Assembly: GCF_049532895.1 (NCBI RefSeq)
Contig: NZ_CP064031.1
Span: 372,001 to 436,000 of the forward strand
Direction: 5' to 3'
Length of the DNA stretch: 64,000 bases
Source of the DNA: Dyella_B acidisoli
GTDB taxonomy: Bacteria > Pseudomonadota > Gammaproteobacteria > Xanthomonadales > Rhodanobacteraceae
Position numbers and translations under genes: made by a program. The notes beneath the pieces were generated by a model. The model was not told the DNA's origin, ran no database searches, and saw only the letters and a list, made by a program, of their open reading frames with translations. Below, in pieces: positions 42,349-51,835 of the stretch; the first letter of the stretch is position 1; each line of letters opens with the position of its first letter.

Positions 42349-42639
42349 CTACTCACTCGAAGATCGGGCTTGCGAGGAATGCCGAAGTGCGTGCCGTAGC
42401 GCACGCCATGTCTTCGGTCCCGCAATGCCATCCACGGTAAGGCCATAGTCGTATTGGAAGGCCTCCACGGCGCGCCGAGTGCGGTCGCCGAAATGGCCAT
42501 CGGCCCTTATCAGCCCAGCCATGTCCCGGTAGTCGAGTTCGCGCAGTTGTTGCTGCAGTTCCAATACGGCCTCGCCTTGTGCGTCGTATTGAAGAGTGGT
42601 GGCGGCCGTTGATGCCTCGTCGTGTGGCGTCGCCGTCAT
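42349..42639 (-). CDS. Small peptidoglycan-binding-domain (PG_binding_1) protein
   Basis: A 96-residue protein made almost only of one PG_binding_1 domain: VLELQQQLRELDYRDMAG..., then DGHFGDRTRRAVEAFQYDYG and DGIAGPKTWRAL, the full repeat pattern. No signal peptide is seen, so it may be cytosolic or exported by another route. A strong AAGGAGG ribosome site fixes the start at 42639. It is divergent from glnE. The partner and role are unknown. Confidence 0.8.
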   Translation of the reverse strand: MTATPHDEASTAATTLQYDAQGEAVLELQQQLRELDYRDMAGLIRADGHFGDRTRRAVEAFQYDYGLTVDGIAGPKTWRALRHALRHSSQARSSSE

Positions 42640-42783
42640 CTGTCGATCCTCCTTGTTAGCGCGTCGCGATAAGGCTGCAGCAGGCATCCGGCGGGCCGCT
42701 GTCGGGTGATGGCGGTCAAGGATGAAAGCTCAGGGCGCGCAAGACGGTTCTGTCATGCAACGTGTAGGGCTCATAATGGCCGC

Positions 42784-45636
42784 ATGGCTGTCATTCCTCC
42801 TCCCACTGAATCGTCCGCGCTGCGGGCCCTGATCGACGATCGTTACGCGCAATTGGTCGCGCGTTGCCGTGCTGCGGGCGTGCCTCTGCACGACGATGCC
42901 GGCGTGGCCGAGCGCATACGCCGCACCTTGTTGGCCAGCGACTTCGCCTTCGAAGCGTGGCGCAGCCAGCCGCAGTTGCTCGCGCCGCAGGGTCTGGAAC
43001 GATTGCGTGCCAGTGCCGATGCTTCGGCGCGCATCGACGCCTTGAAGCTTGATACCGATGAAGCGGCTTGCATGGCGGCGCTGCGTCGCTTCCGCCATGC
43101 CGAGGCCTTGCGGCTGGTGTTTCGCGACGTCAACGGCCTGGACGATCTGCCCGAAACGCTTTCCGCCACCAGCGTGCTCTACGAAGCCTTGCTTGGCGCC
43201 GCGCTCGAATGGTCAGAGCGCAACTTGGCCTTGCGCTATGGCCATGCGCGCGATGTGGATGGCGTGCTGCAACGCTTGATAGTGATCGGTTTTGGCAAGC
43301 TTGGCGGCAGCGAGCTGAATTTTTCTTCCGACATCGATTTGGTGCTGGCTTATCCGCAGGGCGGCGAGAGCGACGGTGCGCGCGTGCTGGACAACAGCGA
43401 ATACTTCGTGCGCATGGGACGCCAGCTGGTTCGCCTGCTGCACGAGCCAACCACGGATGGCATCTGCGCACGCGTGGATTTGCGCTTGCGTCCGTTCGGC
43501 AATGCCGGACGGCTGGCTTTGCCGTTCAGCGCGATGGAGCAGTACTACCAGCGTGAAGGGCGCGACTGGGAACGCTATGCGTGGATCAAGGCGCGCACGG
43601 TGGCGGGTGATCGCAGCGCGGGCAAGCAATTGCAGGAAATGCTCCGGCCGTTCGTCTATCGCAAATATCTCGACTACACCGCGTTCGCGGGACTGCGCGA
43701 AATGAAGGCACTGATCGACGCGGAAGTGGCGCGCAAGGATCTGGCCGACAACCTGAAGCTCGGTCCTGGTGGCATCCGCGAGATCGAATTCGTCGTGCAG
43801 CTGGTGCAACTGATCCGCGGTGGTCGCGAGCCCAGTCTGCGTGTGCGCGGCCTGCTGCCGGCACTTACCGCGTGCGAGGCGCGTGGGCATATTCCAGCTT
43901 CCCGTGCGCGTGCTTTACGCCAAGCCTATGTGTTCCTGCGCCGGCTGGAAAACCGCGTGCAGATGATGCGCGATGCGCAGACACACGATTTGCCGGAGGA
44001 CGAGCTCACACGTGAGCGGTTGGCGCTCGCGCTGGATTATCCAGCCTGGGAGCCGCTGGCCGAGGAACTGGCGAAGCATCGCGACATCGTCGCCAACGAG
44101 TTCGAAGCCATGCTGATGCCTGAAGGTGGCGCCAAGGCCAGCGTGCCGGCAGCGGATGCTGTCTTGTGGAAGCGCGCGTGCGACGAATCGCTCGATGCTT
44201 CTTTGCTGGAGGCTTCCGGTTTTTCGCCTGGTGCGGAAGCGGCAGACGTTTTGCTGAAGTTGCCGCAGGCTTCGCAGTTGCGCACCATGTCAGCGCGTGC
44301 GCGCGAGCAACTTGATCATCTGATGCCGCAATTGCTGGCGGTCGCGCGCGATACTGCCGCACCGGTGCCGTGCCTGCTGCGTTTGTGCAGGCTGGTGCAG
44401 ACGGTGGCGCGCCGTCCTTCCTATCTTGCGCTACTGGAAGAGCAGCCTTCGGCGCGCAAGCGTCTGGCGCAGTTATTTGCCGACAGCGCGTTTCTGGCTG
44501 AGCGCGTGATCGCCCAACCTTTGTTGCTCGACGACGTGCTCGATCCGCGTATCGATCAGCTGCCGCTCAAGCGTGCGGATATCAGCGCGGAGATCGCGCA
44601 TGTGCTCACGACTTTGGAAGAACGGGAGGCAGAAGCGGAGCTGGAGCGTATCAACGAGTTCAAATCGAGCATCGCGTTTCGCCTGGGGCTGGCGTTCAAC
44701 GACGGGCGTGTGGATGCGGTGGCGACGGCGCGCCGATTAGCGGCGCTGGCGGAATCGGTGGTCAATGCCATCGCCGCGCTGGCCGAGCGCGAAGTGATTG
44801 CCGTGCATGGACGATTGCCGGGCGAAGGTTCGGGGTTTTCGATCCTCGGTTACGGCAGCTTGGGTGGCGCAGAACTGGGGTTCGCCTCCGACCTCGATCT
44901 GGTGTTCGTGTTCGACGGCCAGCGCGCGCAAGCGATGAGCGATGGTCCGCGTCCGCTGGAAGGTTCACGCTGGTATCAGCGCCTGACGCAGCGCGTGATG
45001 AATTGGCTGACCGTGCTCACGCGCGCGGGTCGCTTGTATGAGGTGGATACGCGCTTGCGGCCGGATGGCTCCAAGGGTTTGCTGGTCGGCAGCCTGGAAG
45101 CCTTCGTCGCGTATCAGGAGAGCCGCGCCTGGACCTGGGAGCATCAGGCGCTGCTGCGTGCGTGGCCGGTCGCGGGTGATGCTGCATTGAACGCCGAACT
45201 CATCGAGGTGCGGCGGCGCACGCTCGCCGTGCCACGCGATCGTGCCGCAGTGATCACGGAAGTCGGCAACATGCGGCGGCGTTGGCGCGCGGAACGCGAC
45301 CGCTCCGATGCTGAGCAGATCGATATCAAGCAAGCCCATGGTGGCTTGCTTGATATCGAATTCGCATTGCAGGGATTGGTGCTGGCACATGCGGCACAAT
45401 CGTCGGATCTGCTGTCGACCACGGCGAATTCGGGTTTGATCGAGCTTTGCCGTAACGCAGGCTTGCTCGATACCGCGCAGGCGAATTGCCTTACGCGCGC
45501 GCATGCCGAATTGTTGCGACGTGCTTTGTTCTGCACATTGGACTTGCGCTCACGCATCGCGCCGCGCGATGAGGAGTTGGAGGAGCTGTGCAGCGAGGTC
45601 ATGGTGGTGACGCACGCGTTGGGATTCGATTTCTGA
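42784..45636 (+). CDS. glnE: Glutamine synthetase adenylyltransferase/deadenylase
   Basis: GlnE adds and removes AMP on glutamine synthetase in response to nitrogen state. The 950-residue protein has two nucleotidyltransferase domains: the first with FGKLGGSELNFSSDIDLVLAY (deadenylase half, about 180-200), the second with LGGAELGFASDLDLVFVFD (adenylylase half, about 695-715), each with a G-[GS]-x9-D-x-D core, and linking helical domains. Start chosen at MAVIPPPTESSALRAL; 26 upstream codons are open but unlike the family. Not linked to glnA or glnD here. Confidence 0.97.
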   Translation: MAVIPPPTESSALRALIDDRYAQLVARCRAAGVPLHDDAGVAERIRRTLLASDFAFEAWRSQPQLLAPQGLERLRASADASARIDALKLDTDEAACMAALRRFRHAEALRLVFRDVNGLDDLPETLSATSVLYEALLGAALEWSERNLALRYGHARDVDGVLQRLIVIGFGKLGGSELNFSSDIDLVLAYPQGGESDGARVLDNSEYFVRMGRQLVRLLHEPTTDGICARVDLRLRPFGNAGRLALPFSAMEQYYQREGRDWERYAWIKARTVAGDRSAGKQLQEMLRPFVYRKYLDYTAFAGLREMKALIDAEVARKDLADNLKLGPGGIREIEFVVQLVQLIRGGREPSLRVRGLLPALTACEARGHIPASRARALRQAYVFLRRLENRVQMMRDAQTHDLPEDELTRERLALALDYPAWEPLAEELAKHRDIVANEFEAMLMPEGGAKASVPAADAVLWKRACDESLDASLLEASGFSPGAEAADVLLKLPQASQLRTMSARAREQLDHLMPQLLAVARDTAAPVPCLLRLCRLVQTVARRPSYLALLEEQPSARKRLAQLFADSAFLAERVIAQPLLLDDVLDPRIDQLPLKRADISAEIAHVLTTLEEREAEAELERINEFKSSIAFRLGLAFNDGRVDAVATARRLAALAESVVNAIAALAEREVIAVHGRLPGEGSGFSILGYGSLGGAELGFASDLDLVFVFDGQRAQAMSDGPRPLEGSRWYQRLTQRVMNWLTVLTRAGRLYEVDTRLRPDGSKGLLVGSLEAFVAYQESRAWTWEHQALLRAWPVAGDAALNAELIEVRRRTLAVPRDRAAVITEVGNMRRRWRAERDRSDAEQIDIKQAHGGLLDIEFALQGLVLAHAAQSSDLLSTTANSGLIELCRNAGLLDTAQANCLTRAHAELLRRALFCTLDLRSRIAPRDEELEELCSEVMVVTHALGFDF

Positions 45637-45702
45637 TGGTGTCGCAGGTGTGCGTATCTACCCAATTTTGTGCAAAGACAAAGCAAGTCCTTGAACAAGC
45701 AC

Positions 45703-45727
45703 CTTCCCCTGCAAGCAGGGGAGCGGG
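45703..45727. repeat. Single palindrome, CCCCTGCAAGCAGGGG type
   Basis: CTTCCCCTGCAAGCAGGGGA between glnE and the convergent ELM1-like gene. Similar sequence pairs occur at 48147-48250. Possibly a bidirectional terminator-like hairpin, without a T run. Confidence 0.6.
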
Positions 45728-45751
45728 CGTTCCGCGCAGCCATATAGTTCT

Positions 45752-46759
45752 CTAGGCGGCAAGCAGGCGCTTGCGTAATGTTTCGGCGATGGCTTCGGTC
45801 TCGCGCAACGGCGTTTGCTTCGCTGGTGCGTTGTCATCGATATCGTGCAACAAGCCAGCCTCGCGCAAGCTGCTATGAAATCGCGCGAGTTTCGCCGGCA
45901 ACTCTCCAAGCACAAACGTATGCACAGCGCATCCCACCGCGCACGCTTCACTGAGCATGTTCACCGAATCGGGCGTTACTACCAGGCGATCGGCCCAACC
46001 AAGTACGGCAGGATAAGGATTGTTGCCGTCGTCGGGACCCGTCCAGAGCAAGCCAGGAATACCGTGCATGGTTTTGCGCATGACGTCCTTCACCGCATCG
46101 GGCGTGCGGCGTGAAGTCAGCACCAACAGGCTGCCGCCTTCGCGGCGCTGGCGTGCGATCAAGTGTTGGGCGAGATGTTGTGCGTAATCCGCATCCATGC
46201 GGATGCCTGTGCGCGGACCGCCAAGCAGTACGCCCACGCGTGGGCGCGGCAGGTCGCCCAAGGCGGGACTCGCCTCACGGCCATCGGCCAGCCATGCATC
46301 ATCGATCGGGTTCAACGATCCCAGCGGGTTCAACACGTTGGCGCCGATGAGACCGTCATGGCGGGGAGCGATGACGGTGGTCCAGTGTTCGGGGTCAATG
46401 CGGGGATCGAGGATCTGCACGGTATGGCAATAGCCGTCCGTCAAAGTGCGCAGCATGCGGGTCAGCACGGCTGCGCTGCGTCCGCAACCGATGGCGATGC
46501 TGGGCCATGGCGGTGCAAAAGCGTTGCGCTGCGAAGCGGGCAGGGCAAGCCGGCCACCTAAAGTCATCCGAGGCGACAGCCATGACCATGGCGCACGCAG
46601 TGACAACACCAGATGCCGCACCGGCATACCCATGCGTTCGGCCAGTGCCAGCGCTTGGCGCTGGTTGCCGGCGGATGCGTCGGTGATGGCCCAGCATTCG
46701 CCACGCAAGCTGTGCGCAGGTTCATGCCCGGAAGGGTCGATTGTCGCCGGATCGTGCAC
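45752..46759 (-). CDS. ELM1-type (DUF1022) protein, possible glycosyltransferase
   Basis: A 335-residue protein of the mitochondrial fission ELM1-like family: CWAITDASAGNQRQALALAE, AIGCGRSAAVLTRML, TVIAPRHDGLIGANVLNPLG, VLLGGPRTGIRMDADYA, and VTPDSVNMLSEACAVGCAVH. The last segment resembles the donor-sugar site of GT-B glycosyltransferases, so a role in envelope glycan synthesis is likely (inference); it is upstream of a run of LPS genes. Divergent from the nitroreductase gene, start assigned at 46759. Confidence 0.8.
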   Translation of the reverse strand: MHDPATIDPSGHEPAHSLRGECWAITDASAGNQRQALALAERMGMPVRHLVLSLRAPWSWLSPRMTLGGRLALPASQRNAFAPPWPSIAIGCGRSAAVLTRMLRTLTDGYCHTVQILDPRIDPEHWTTVIAPRHDGLIGANVLNPLGSLNPIDDAWLADGREASPALGDLPRPRVGVLLGGPRTGIRMDADYAQHLAQHLIARQRREGGSLLVLTSRRTPDAVKDVMRKTMHGIPGLLWTGPDDGNNPYPAVLGWADRLVVTPDSVNMLSEACAVGCAVHTFVLGELPAKLARFHSSLREAGLLHDIDDNAPAKQTPLRETEAIAETLRKRLLAA

Positions 46760-46839
46760 AGTACGTTCGCCTCGTTCGCCGCTGGTCGGTCCGGCTTGCG
46801 CTTACACTCTACGTTTGTTTCGTCATGCAGAGGATACCC

Positions 46840-47433
46840 ATGAGCGAGAAGCTTGCCGACGTAGCGCTGGACCAGCTGTTCCGTACCGCCCGTACTTACA
46901 ACGCCTTCCTGCCGAAGGAAGTGACCGACGAGCAATTGCATGCGCTGTACGAACTGGCGAAGTTCGGCCCGACCAGCGCCAATTCCTCGCCCATGCGCCT
47001 GGTGTTCGTAAAATCCGCCGTGGCCAAGCAAAAGCTCGAGCCGTTTCTCTCCGAAGGCAATCGCGCCAAGACCATGGCGGCGCCAGTCACGGCGATCGTG
47101 GCGACTGATCACGCTTTCTACGAATACCTGCCGAAGCTGTTCCCGCACGCCGATGCGCGCAGCTGGTTCGTTGGCAATCAGCCGCATATCGACACCACGG
47201 CGTTCCGCAACGCGACGCTGCAAGGCGCTTACGTGATCATCGCGGCGCGCGCATTGGGCCTGGATTGCGGGCCGATGTCCGGCTTCAACAATGCTGGCGT
47301 GGATCAGGCGTTCTTTGCCGGTACCACGATCAAGTCGAACTTTTTGATCAACATCGGCTACGGCGACGCCAGTCGTGATCTGTTCCCACGCAGCCCGCGC
47401 TTCTCGTTCGATGAGGTATGTCGCGTCGAATAA
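46840..47433 (+). CDS. Nitroreductase-family protein, RutE/malonic semialdehyde reductase-like
   Basis: A 197-residue FMN-dependent nitroreductase-fold protein: LFRTARTYNAFLPKEVTDEQ, LAKFGPTSANSSPMRLVFV, and ALGLDCGPMSGFNNAGVD with the end NIGYGDASRDLFPRSPRFSF. The pattern is that of RutE (3-hydroxypropionate forming in pyrimidine use), although no rut genes are nearby, so the physiological substrate is open. An AGGATACCC ribosome site precedes the ATG at 46840. Confidence 0.88.
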   Translation: MSEKLADVALDQLFRTARTYNAFLPKEVTDEQLHALYELAKFGPTSANSSPMRLVFVKSAVAKQKLEPFLSEGNRAKTMAAPVTAIVATDHAFYEYLPKLFPHADARSWFVGNQPHIDTTAFRNATLQGAYVIIAARALGLDCGPMSGFNNAGVDQAFFAGTTIKSNFLINIGYGDASRDLFPRSPRFSFDEVCRVE

Positions 47434-47540
47434 GCCTTTTCTGAAGGTTCGGCCTTGGGACTATGCTCCGAAGACGATCCTGTTGTTCCAAACGAAAGTG
47501 ATTTTTACCTATCCACTCGATGAAGGCAGGAGATTTTTTC

Positions 47541-48128
47541 ATGCGTAACCTTCGCTACGTGTTGCTGGCCGGTTTGCTCGGCGCGGCGTTCTCGGCCCAG
47601 GCAGCCCCGGTGACCTACAAGCTCGATCCGGGCCACACCATGGTGCTGTTCAGCTGGAGCCACTTCGGTTTCTCCCATCCCACCGCTGACATCGGCCTCG
47701 GCGATGGCACGCTGGTATTCGACGAAAAGGATCCGTCCAAGGCTTCGGTGGAAGTGACCCTGCCGCTGAGCAACCTTGATACGCACGTGCCGGCGCTCGA
47801 CAAGCACCTGAAGGAGCCGGATTTCTTTGATGCCGACAAATTCCCGACCGTCACCTTCAAGAGCACCAGCGTGCAGCCGGCTGGCAACAAGCACTACAAG
47901 GTGACGGGCGACCTCACCGTGCACGGCGTGACCAAGCAGGTGGTGCTCAATGCCACCCTCAACAATGTCGGCCCGCACCCGATGACCGGCCAGCAAGCGA
48001 TCGGCTTCAACGCCACCGGCACGATCAAGCGTTCGGATTTCGGCCTGGGCGCGTATGTGCCGAAGGTGAGCGACGAGATCCAGATCAACATCACCACCGA
48101 AGGCTCGGTGCCGAAGGCTGGGCAGTAA
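47541..48128 (+). CDS. YceI-family exported lipocalin-like protein
   Basis: A 195-residue protein with a signal peptide (NLRYVLLAGLLGAAFSAQA) and a YceI domain: VTYKLDPGHTMVLFSWSHFG, LSNLDTHVPALDKHLKEPDF, DADKFPTVTFKSTSV, GDLTVHGVTKQVVLNA and KRSDFGLGAYVP. YceI proteins bind isoprenoid lipids such as polyprenyl quinones and are often induced by stress. AGGAG lies seven bases before the chosen start at 47541. Confidence 0.92.
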   Translation: MRNLRYVLLAGLLGAAFSAQAAPVTYKLDPGHTMVLFSWSHFGFSHPTADIGLGDGTLVFDEKDPSKASVEVTLPLSNLDTHVPALDKHLKEPDFFDADKFPTVTFKSTSVQPAGNKHYKVTGDLTVHGVTKQVVLNATLNNVGPHPMTGQQAIGFNATGTIKRSDFGLGAYVPKVSDEIQINITTEGSVPKAGQ

Positions 48129-48146
48129 ATCGCAGCTTTTTTCTGC

Positions 48147-48250
48147 CTCCCCTGCTTGCAGGGGAGGGTTGGGGTGGGGTGAGTACTTGCCTCAAACTTT
48201 CCCGTAAGTGTTCACCCCTTCCAACCTCCTCCTGCAGGCAGGGGGAGGGG
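48147..48250. repeat. CCCCTGC-type paired palindromes after yceI
   Basis: CCTCCCCTGCTTGCAGGGGAGG (about 48147-48168) faces CCTCCTGCAGGCAGGGGGAG (about 48225-48244). Similar in build to the CTCTCCCC family but with a CTGC core. It lies between yceI and the zinc-finger gene. Confidence 0.75.
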
Positions 48251-48344
48251 CGAAAGCAGGCGTGAGGGAGAAGATCGCTATATCGAGCGAACTTGGGCCT
48301 GCTAACATTGCCGGTCCCAACGTCTTACCCCGGAGCAACATCCC

Positions 48345-48551
48345 ATGTCGGGTTCCTCTGCCGCCGTCACGCCTATCCTGGCGAATGCCGAAAATCGTTA
48401 TGAAGTGACGCGTTCGGACCTGCCGTTGTCGTGTCCGATGCCCGGCATGGCGCTGTGGAACTCCCATCCGAAGGTCTATTTGCCCATCGTGGACGACGGC
48501 GGTGAATCCGTATGTCCTTACTGCGGCGCGCATTACGTCCTGCGCGACTGA
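48345..48551 (+). CDS. Zinc-finger (zf-CHCC) protein
   Basis: A 68-residue protein: CPMPGMALWNSHPKVYLPI and VCPYCGAHYVL. This is the zf-CHCC pattern (Cys, His, Cys-x2-Cys) shared with the NDUFS6 subunit of complex I and with many small proteobacterial proteins encoded near LPS genes. It probably binds one zinc; function in this setting is unknown. Start at 48345, with CCCCGGAG upstream. Confidence 0.9.
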   Translation: MSGSSAAVTPILANAENRYEVTRSDLPLSCPMPGMALWNSHPKVYLPIVDDGGESVCPYCGAHYVLRD

Positions 48552-48638
48552 ACACAGCCCTTACCCAGTGCATAAACCGCGCCATACGGCACGATTGGTG
48601 CTTGGGTTTTATGGATGAGAGTCGCGAATGAGGGAATC

Positions 48639-49763
48639 ATGTCCGTCGCCGCCACACCGGCCAGAACGCTGACCGTTGTGCAGCTTATCCCCGCGCTGCA
48701 ATCGGGTGGCGCGGAGCGCTCTGTGCTGGAAGTGGGGCAGGCGTTGGTGCAGGCCGGACATCGTTCGATCGTCATCTCCGCCGGCGGCCGGCTGGTCGGG
48801 CAGCTCGAAGCCGAGGGCAGCGAGCACATCACGCTGGACATCGGCCGCAAGTCCTTGCTTACCCTGGGTCGGCTGGGACGGTTGCGACGCCTCCTGCGCG
48901 AACTGAAACCGGACATCCTCCACGTGCGCTCGCGACTACCAGCCTGGCTGGGTTGGTGGGCACTCAAGGGCATGTCGCGCCGCCCCCATTTCATTACCAC
49001 CGTGCACGGCCTCAATTCGCCGGGCCGCTACAGCGCCATCATGCTGCGCGGCGAGCGCATCGTGGTCGTTTCGCAGACGGTGCGTGATTACCTCATCAGC
49101 CATTACCGCAAGCTGGATATCACCCGTATTCGTATCGTTCCGCGCGGCATCGATCCGGACAAGTTCCCGTACGGGCACCGCCCGGACGAAAGCTGGCAGC
49201 GAGCGTTCTTCAACGAATTTCCCAACCTCGCTGGCGCGCCCCTGCTGACCTTGCCTGGTCGCGGCACGCGCCTGAAAGGCCATCACGACGCCATCGAGCT
49301 GGTGGCCGAACTCAAGCAGCGCGGTATCGATACACGCTTGCTGCTGCTCGGCGTGATCGAGCAAGGTCGCGAAGCCTATGCGCAAGAGCTGAAGGAATTG
49401 ATCAAGGGCCGCGGCGTGACCAACCAAGTGGTCATGACGGCGCCGCGTGAAGACGTGCGCGACATCTACGCCATGTCCTCCCTGATACTGCAGCTATCGA
49501 ACAAGCCCGAAGCTTTCGGGCGCACCGTGGTGGAAGCGCTGGCGTTGTGCCGCCCGGTGCTCGGCTATGCCCACGGTGGTGTGGGCGAGCTGCTGGCCGA
49601 ACTCTATCCGGCTGGCCGTGTGCCCCCCGGCGACCGCGAGCGTTTGGTTGAACGCGCAGCAGAACTGTTGCGCGTGGCACCGCCCATTTCGCCCCTGCAG
49701 CGTTATCGCCTGATCGATATGCAGCACGCCTCGCTGGCGTTGTACGAGGAAGTGGCGGCCTAG
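48639..49763 (+). CDS. GT4-family glycosyltransferase (LPS/heptosyl-like)
   Basis: A GT-B glycosyltransferase of about 374 residues: IPALQSGGAERSVLEVGQAL and HVRSRLPAWLGWWALKGM in the acceptor half, VVSQTVRDYLISHY, then RGIDPDKFPYG and LPGRGTRLKGHHDAIELV and the donor-site KPEAFGRTVVEALALCRPVL with the E-x7-E motif. It is the first of a run of plus-strand envelope genes. A start 8 codons earlier at 48615 is possible; GAGGGA favours 48639. Sugar and acceptor unknown. Confidence 0.88.
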   Translation: MSVAATPARTLTVVQLIPALQSGGAERSVLEVGQALVQAGHRSIVISAGGRLVGQLEAEGSEHITLDIGRKSLLTLGRLGRLRRLLRELKPDILHVRSRLPAWLGWWALKGMSRRPHFITTVHGLNSPGRYSAIMLRGERIVVVSQTVRDYLISHYRKLDITRIRIVPRGIDPDKFPYGHRPDESWQRAFFNEFPNLAGAPLLTLPGRGTRLKGHHDAIELVAELKQRGIDTRLLLLGVIEQGREAYAQELKELIKGRGVTNQVVMTAPREDVRDIYAMSSLILQLSNKPEAFGRTVVEALALCRPVLGYAHGGVGELLAELYPAGRVPPGDRERLVERAAELLRVAPPISPLQRYRLIDMQHASLALYEEVAA

Positions 49764-49800
49764 GCTCTTACAATGCCCGGATGGTCGTTTCGGATCCGGC

Positions 49801-51060
49801 ATGCACTTCTCCCTGAAAAGCCTTCTACGTTCGCCTTTGCTGCCATTGTGGCTGGTGGCCGCGTTGCTGCCGTTCGGGCGCAGCGCCGAACTAGGTACCT
49901 TGCTGTGCCTGATCAGCCTGGCGATCGCGTGGCGACGTGGTATTGCGGCGGAATTGAAACAGCCTTCCGCGCGCCTGCTGTTGGCGTTGCTGGCGTGCTA
50001 TATCGGTGCCGCTTTGCTGTCTTCGTTTGTGGCCGTGGCTCCCGGTAAAAGCTGGGGAACAGTGCTGGCTTTGCTGCGTTATCTACCTCTGGGGCTTTAT
50101 GCCTGCCATGTGTTGCGTGGTGAACAGCGCGTACACGGGTTCTATTTCGCCGTTGCCGTGGTGATTGCCTTCTGGGTGCTGGATGCATGGATGCAGATGC
50201 TTACCGGCTGGAGTTTGCGCGGGCATGCCGAACCGGAACGCATTTCAGGCATATTCGGTGCGGATGATCCCAAGCTGGGGCCCACACTGGCGGTGTTGTC
50301 GCCATTCGCGCTGTGGTCGGCGCGGAAGCGCTGGGGCTTGCGTGGGCTGATCGTCGGTTTCGTGCTGTTGCTCGGGCCGGTGATGCTGAGCGGATCGCGT
50401 TCTGCATGGATCGCATTTGGATTAGTGACGTTGGTATTCCTATGGCGCGAAGCCGGCTCGTTCGCGCGCTTTGCTGCCGTCTGCGCGGCAGCTGCGGTAG
50501 TGCTGGCGATCGCGGGTGGTATTGCCTGGAAGACGTCCACGCGTTTCGAGACGCGAATGCAGCGCACCCTGATGGTCTTGAGCGGCAGCGAGCAATCCAT
50601 CAACGAAGCGACGACCGGACGTATCGATATCTGGCACACCGGTTTGCGCATGATCGAAGCGCATCCATTCCTGGGCGTAGGCGTGCGTGGATTCCGCTAC
50701 GCATATCCGCACTACGCACCCGCGAACGATCACTTTATGGTGGCGGAGAATTGCGGTGATGGCATGGGCGCTTGCCATGCACATCAGCTGATGATGGAAG
50801 TCCTGACCGAAACGGGTGTTGTGGGTGCGCTGTTATGGCTGATCGGTGTCGCGATCGCTTTCCGCACGTGGCGACATGCTGGCGACATCGGTCGTGCGGT
50901 GGCCTTTCCGGTCACGGTGTCATTGGCTGCGATGCTGTTTCCGTTCAATTCGCATTTGGCCTTCTATTCCGCATGGTGGGGGCTGTTGTTCGCCTGGCTG
51001 CTGGGGCTATGGTGTGCAGTGCTGTTTGCAGTTACGAGGGTAGAGCACGATGGTGCGTGA
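49801..51060 (+). CDS. O-antigen ligase/Wzy_C-family membrane protein
   Basis: A 419-residue membrane protein with about eleven hydrophobic helices. The large periplasmic loop has the O-antigen ligase signature: TGRIDIWHTGLRMIEAHPFL, GVGVRGFRYAYPHYAP and CHAHQLMMEVLTETGVVGAL with conserved Arg and His residues. WaaL joins O-polysaccharide (or similar glycans) to lipid A-core. It overlaps the following glycosyltransferase start by 11 bp. Confidence 0.88.
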   Translation: MHFSLKSLLRSPLLPLWLVAALLPFGRSAELGTLLCLISLAIAWRRGIAAELKQPSARLLLALLACYIGAALLSSFVAVAPGKSWGTVLALLRYLPLGLYACHVLRGEQRVHGFYFAVAVVIAFWVLDAWMQMLTGWSLRGHAEPERISGIFGADDPKLGPTLAVLSPFALWSARKRWGLRGLIVGFVLLLGPVMLSGSRSAWIAFGLVTLVFLWREAGSFARFAAVCAAAAVVLAIAGGIAWKTSTRFETRMQRTLMVLSGSEQSINEATTGRIDIWHTGLRMIEAHPFLGVGVRGFRYAYPHYAPANDHFMVAENCGDGMGACHAHQLMMEVLTETGVVGALLWLIGVAIAFRTWRHAGDIGRAVAFPVTVSLAAMLFPFNSHLAFYSAWWGLLFAWLLGLWCAVLFAVTRVEHDGA

Positions 51061-51835
51061 GCCGCTTTCGGTGGTGCTGATCACCTATAACAACGCCGAC
51101 ACGCTGGATGCCTGCCTGCGCGAGGTGGATTGGGCCGATGAAATTGTCGTGCTTGATTCCGGCTCCACCGATAGCACCGTGGCGATTGCACGCATGCATG
51201 GCGCGCGGGTGGAAGTGCATCCGTTCGACGACTACGGCCCGCAGAAGCAGCGCGCGTATGAGTTGGCGCGCAACGATTGGGTCCTGAATCTGGACGCGGA
51301 TGAAATCCTTTCGCCCGGCACGCGTGCCATCATCGAACGCGCGCTGGACGATCCCCGGCATGCCGGTTTTCGGTTGCCGCGCCGCGAGCGCATGTTCTGG
51401 ACCGTGCAGCATCGCTTGAGCCATCGCAACGGCCATCTTCGCCTGTTCAACCGCAAGCATGGCGGCATGAACGATGTCGAAGTGCATTCCGCAGTAGAAG
51501 TGCGTGGCCCGGTAAAGACGCTATGGGGCGCCGACTTCGTCAACAATGGCGACGGCGATATCGCTACGCGTGTGGAGAAGATCAATCGCTACAGCAGCGG
51601 GATGGTGGCGCACAAATTGCGACGTGGGCAGCGCTTTACCGGCGTGCGCATGGTGATCTATCCGCCGTTGTTCTTTCTGCGGCAGTTTGTGTTGAAGCGG
51701 TATTTCTTGAGTGGGTGGGCGGGGTTTATCGCGAGCATGCTCGGTGCGTTTTATGTATTTCTCAAGTACGCGAAGTTGCACGAAGCACGCAGAGCTAGAC
51801 GCTCTGCTTCCTCTCCCCATCGGGGAGAGGATTGA
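51050..51835 (+). CDS. GT2 glycosyltransferase (WaaE/KdtX-like), C-terminus read from a repeat
   Basis: A 261-residue GT-A enzyme: SVVLITYNNADTLDACLRE, ADEIVVLDSGSTDSTVAIA, QKQRAYELARNDWVLNLDAD (DxD metal site) and RFNRKHGG type segment LRLFNRKHGGMNDVEVHSAV, close to WaaE/KdtX, which puts a glucose on the LPS inner core. The last eight or nine codons (SASSPHRGED) and the stop come from the CTCTCCCC-type repeat at 51810, so the original end was replaced or the repeat inserted before the old stop. Overlaps the ligase gene by 11 bp. Confidence 0.88.
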   Translation: MVREPLSVVLITYNNADTLDACLREVDWADEIVVLDSGSTDSTVAIARMHGARVEVHPFDDYGPQKQRAYELARNDWVLNLDADEILSPGTRAIIERALDDPRHAGFRLPRRERMFWTVQHRLSHRNGHLRLFNRKHGGMNDVEVHSAVEVRGPVKTLWGADFVNNGDGDIATRVEKINRYSSGMVAHKLRRGQRFTGVRMVIYPPLFFLRQFVLKRYFLSGWAGFIASMLGAFYVFLKYAKLHEARRARRSASSPHRGED

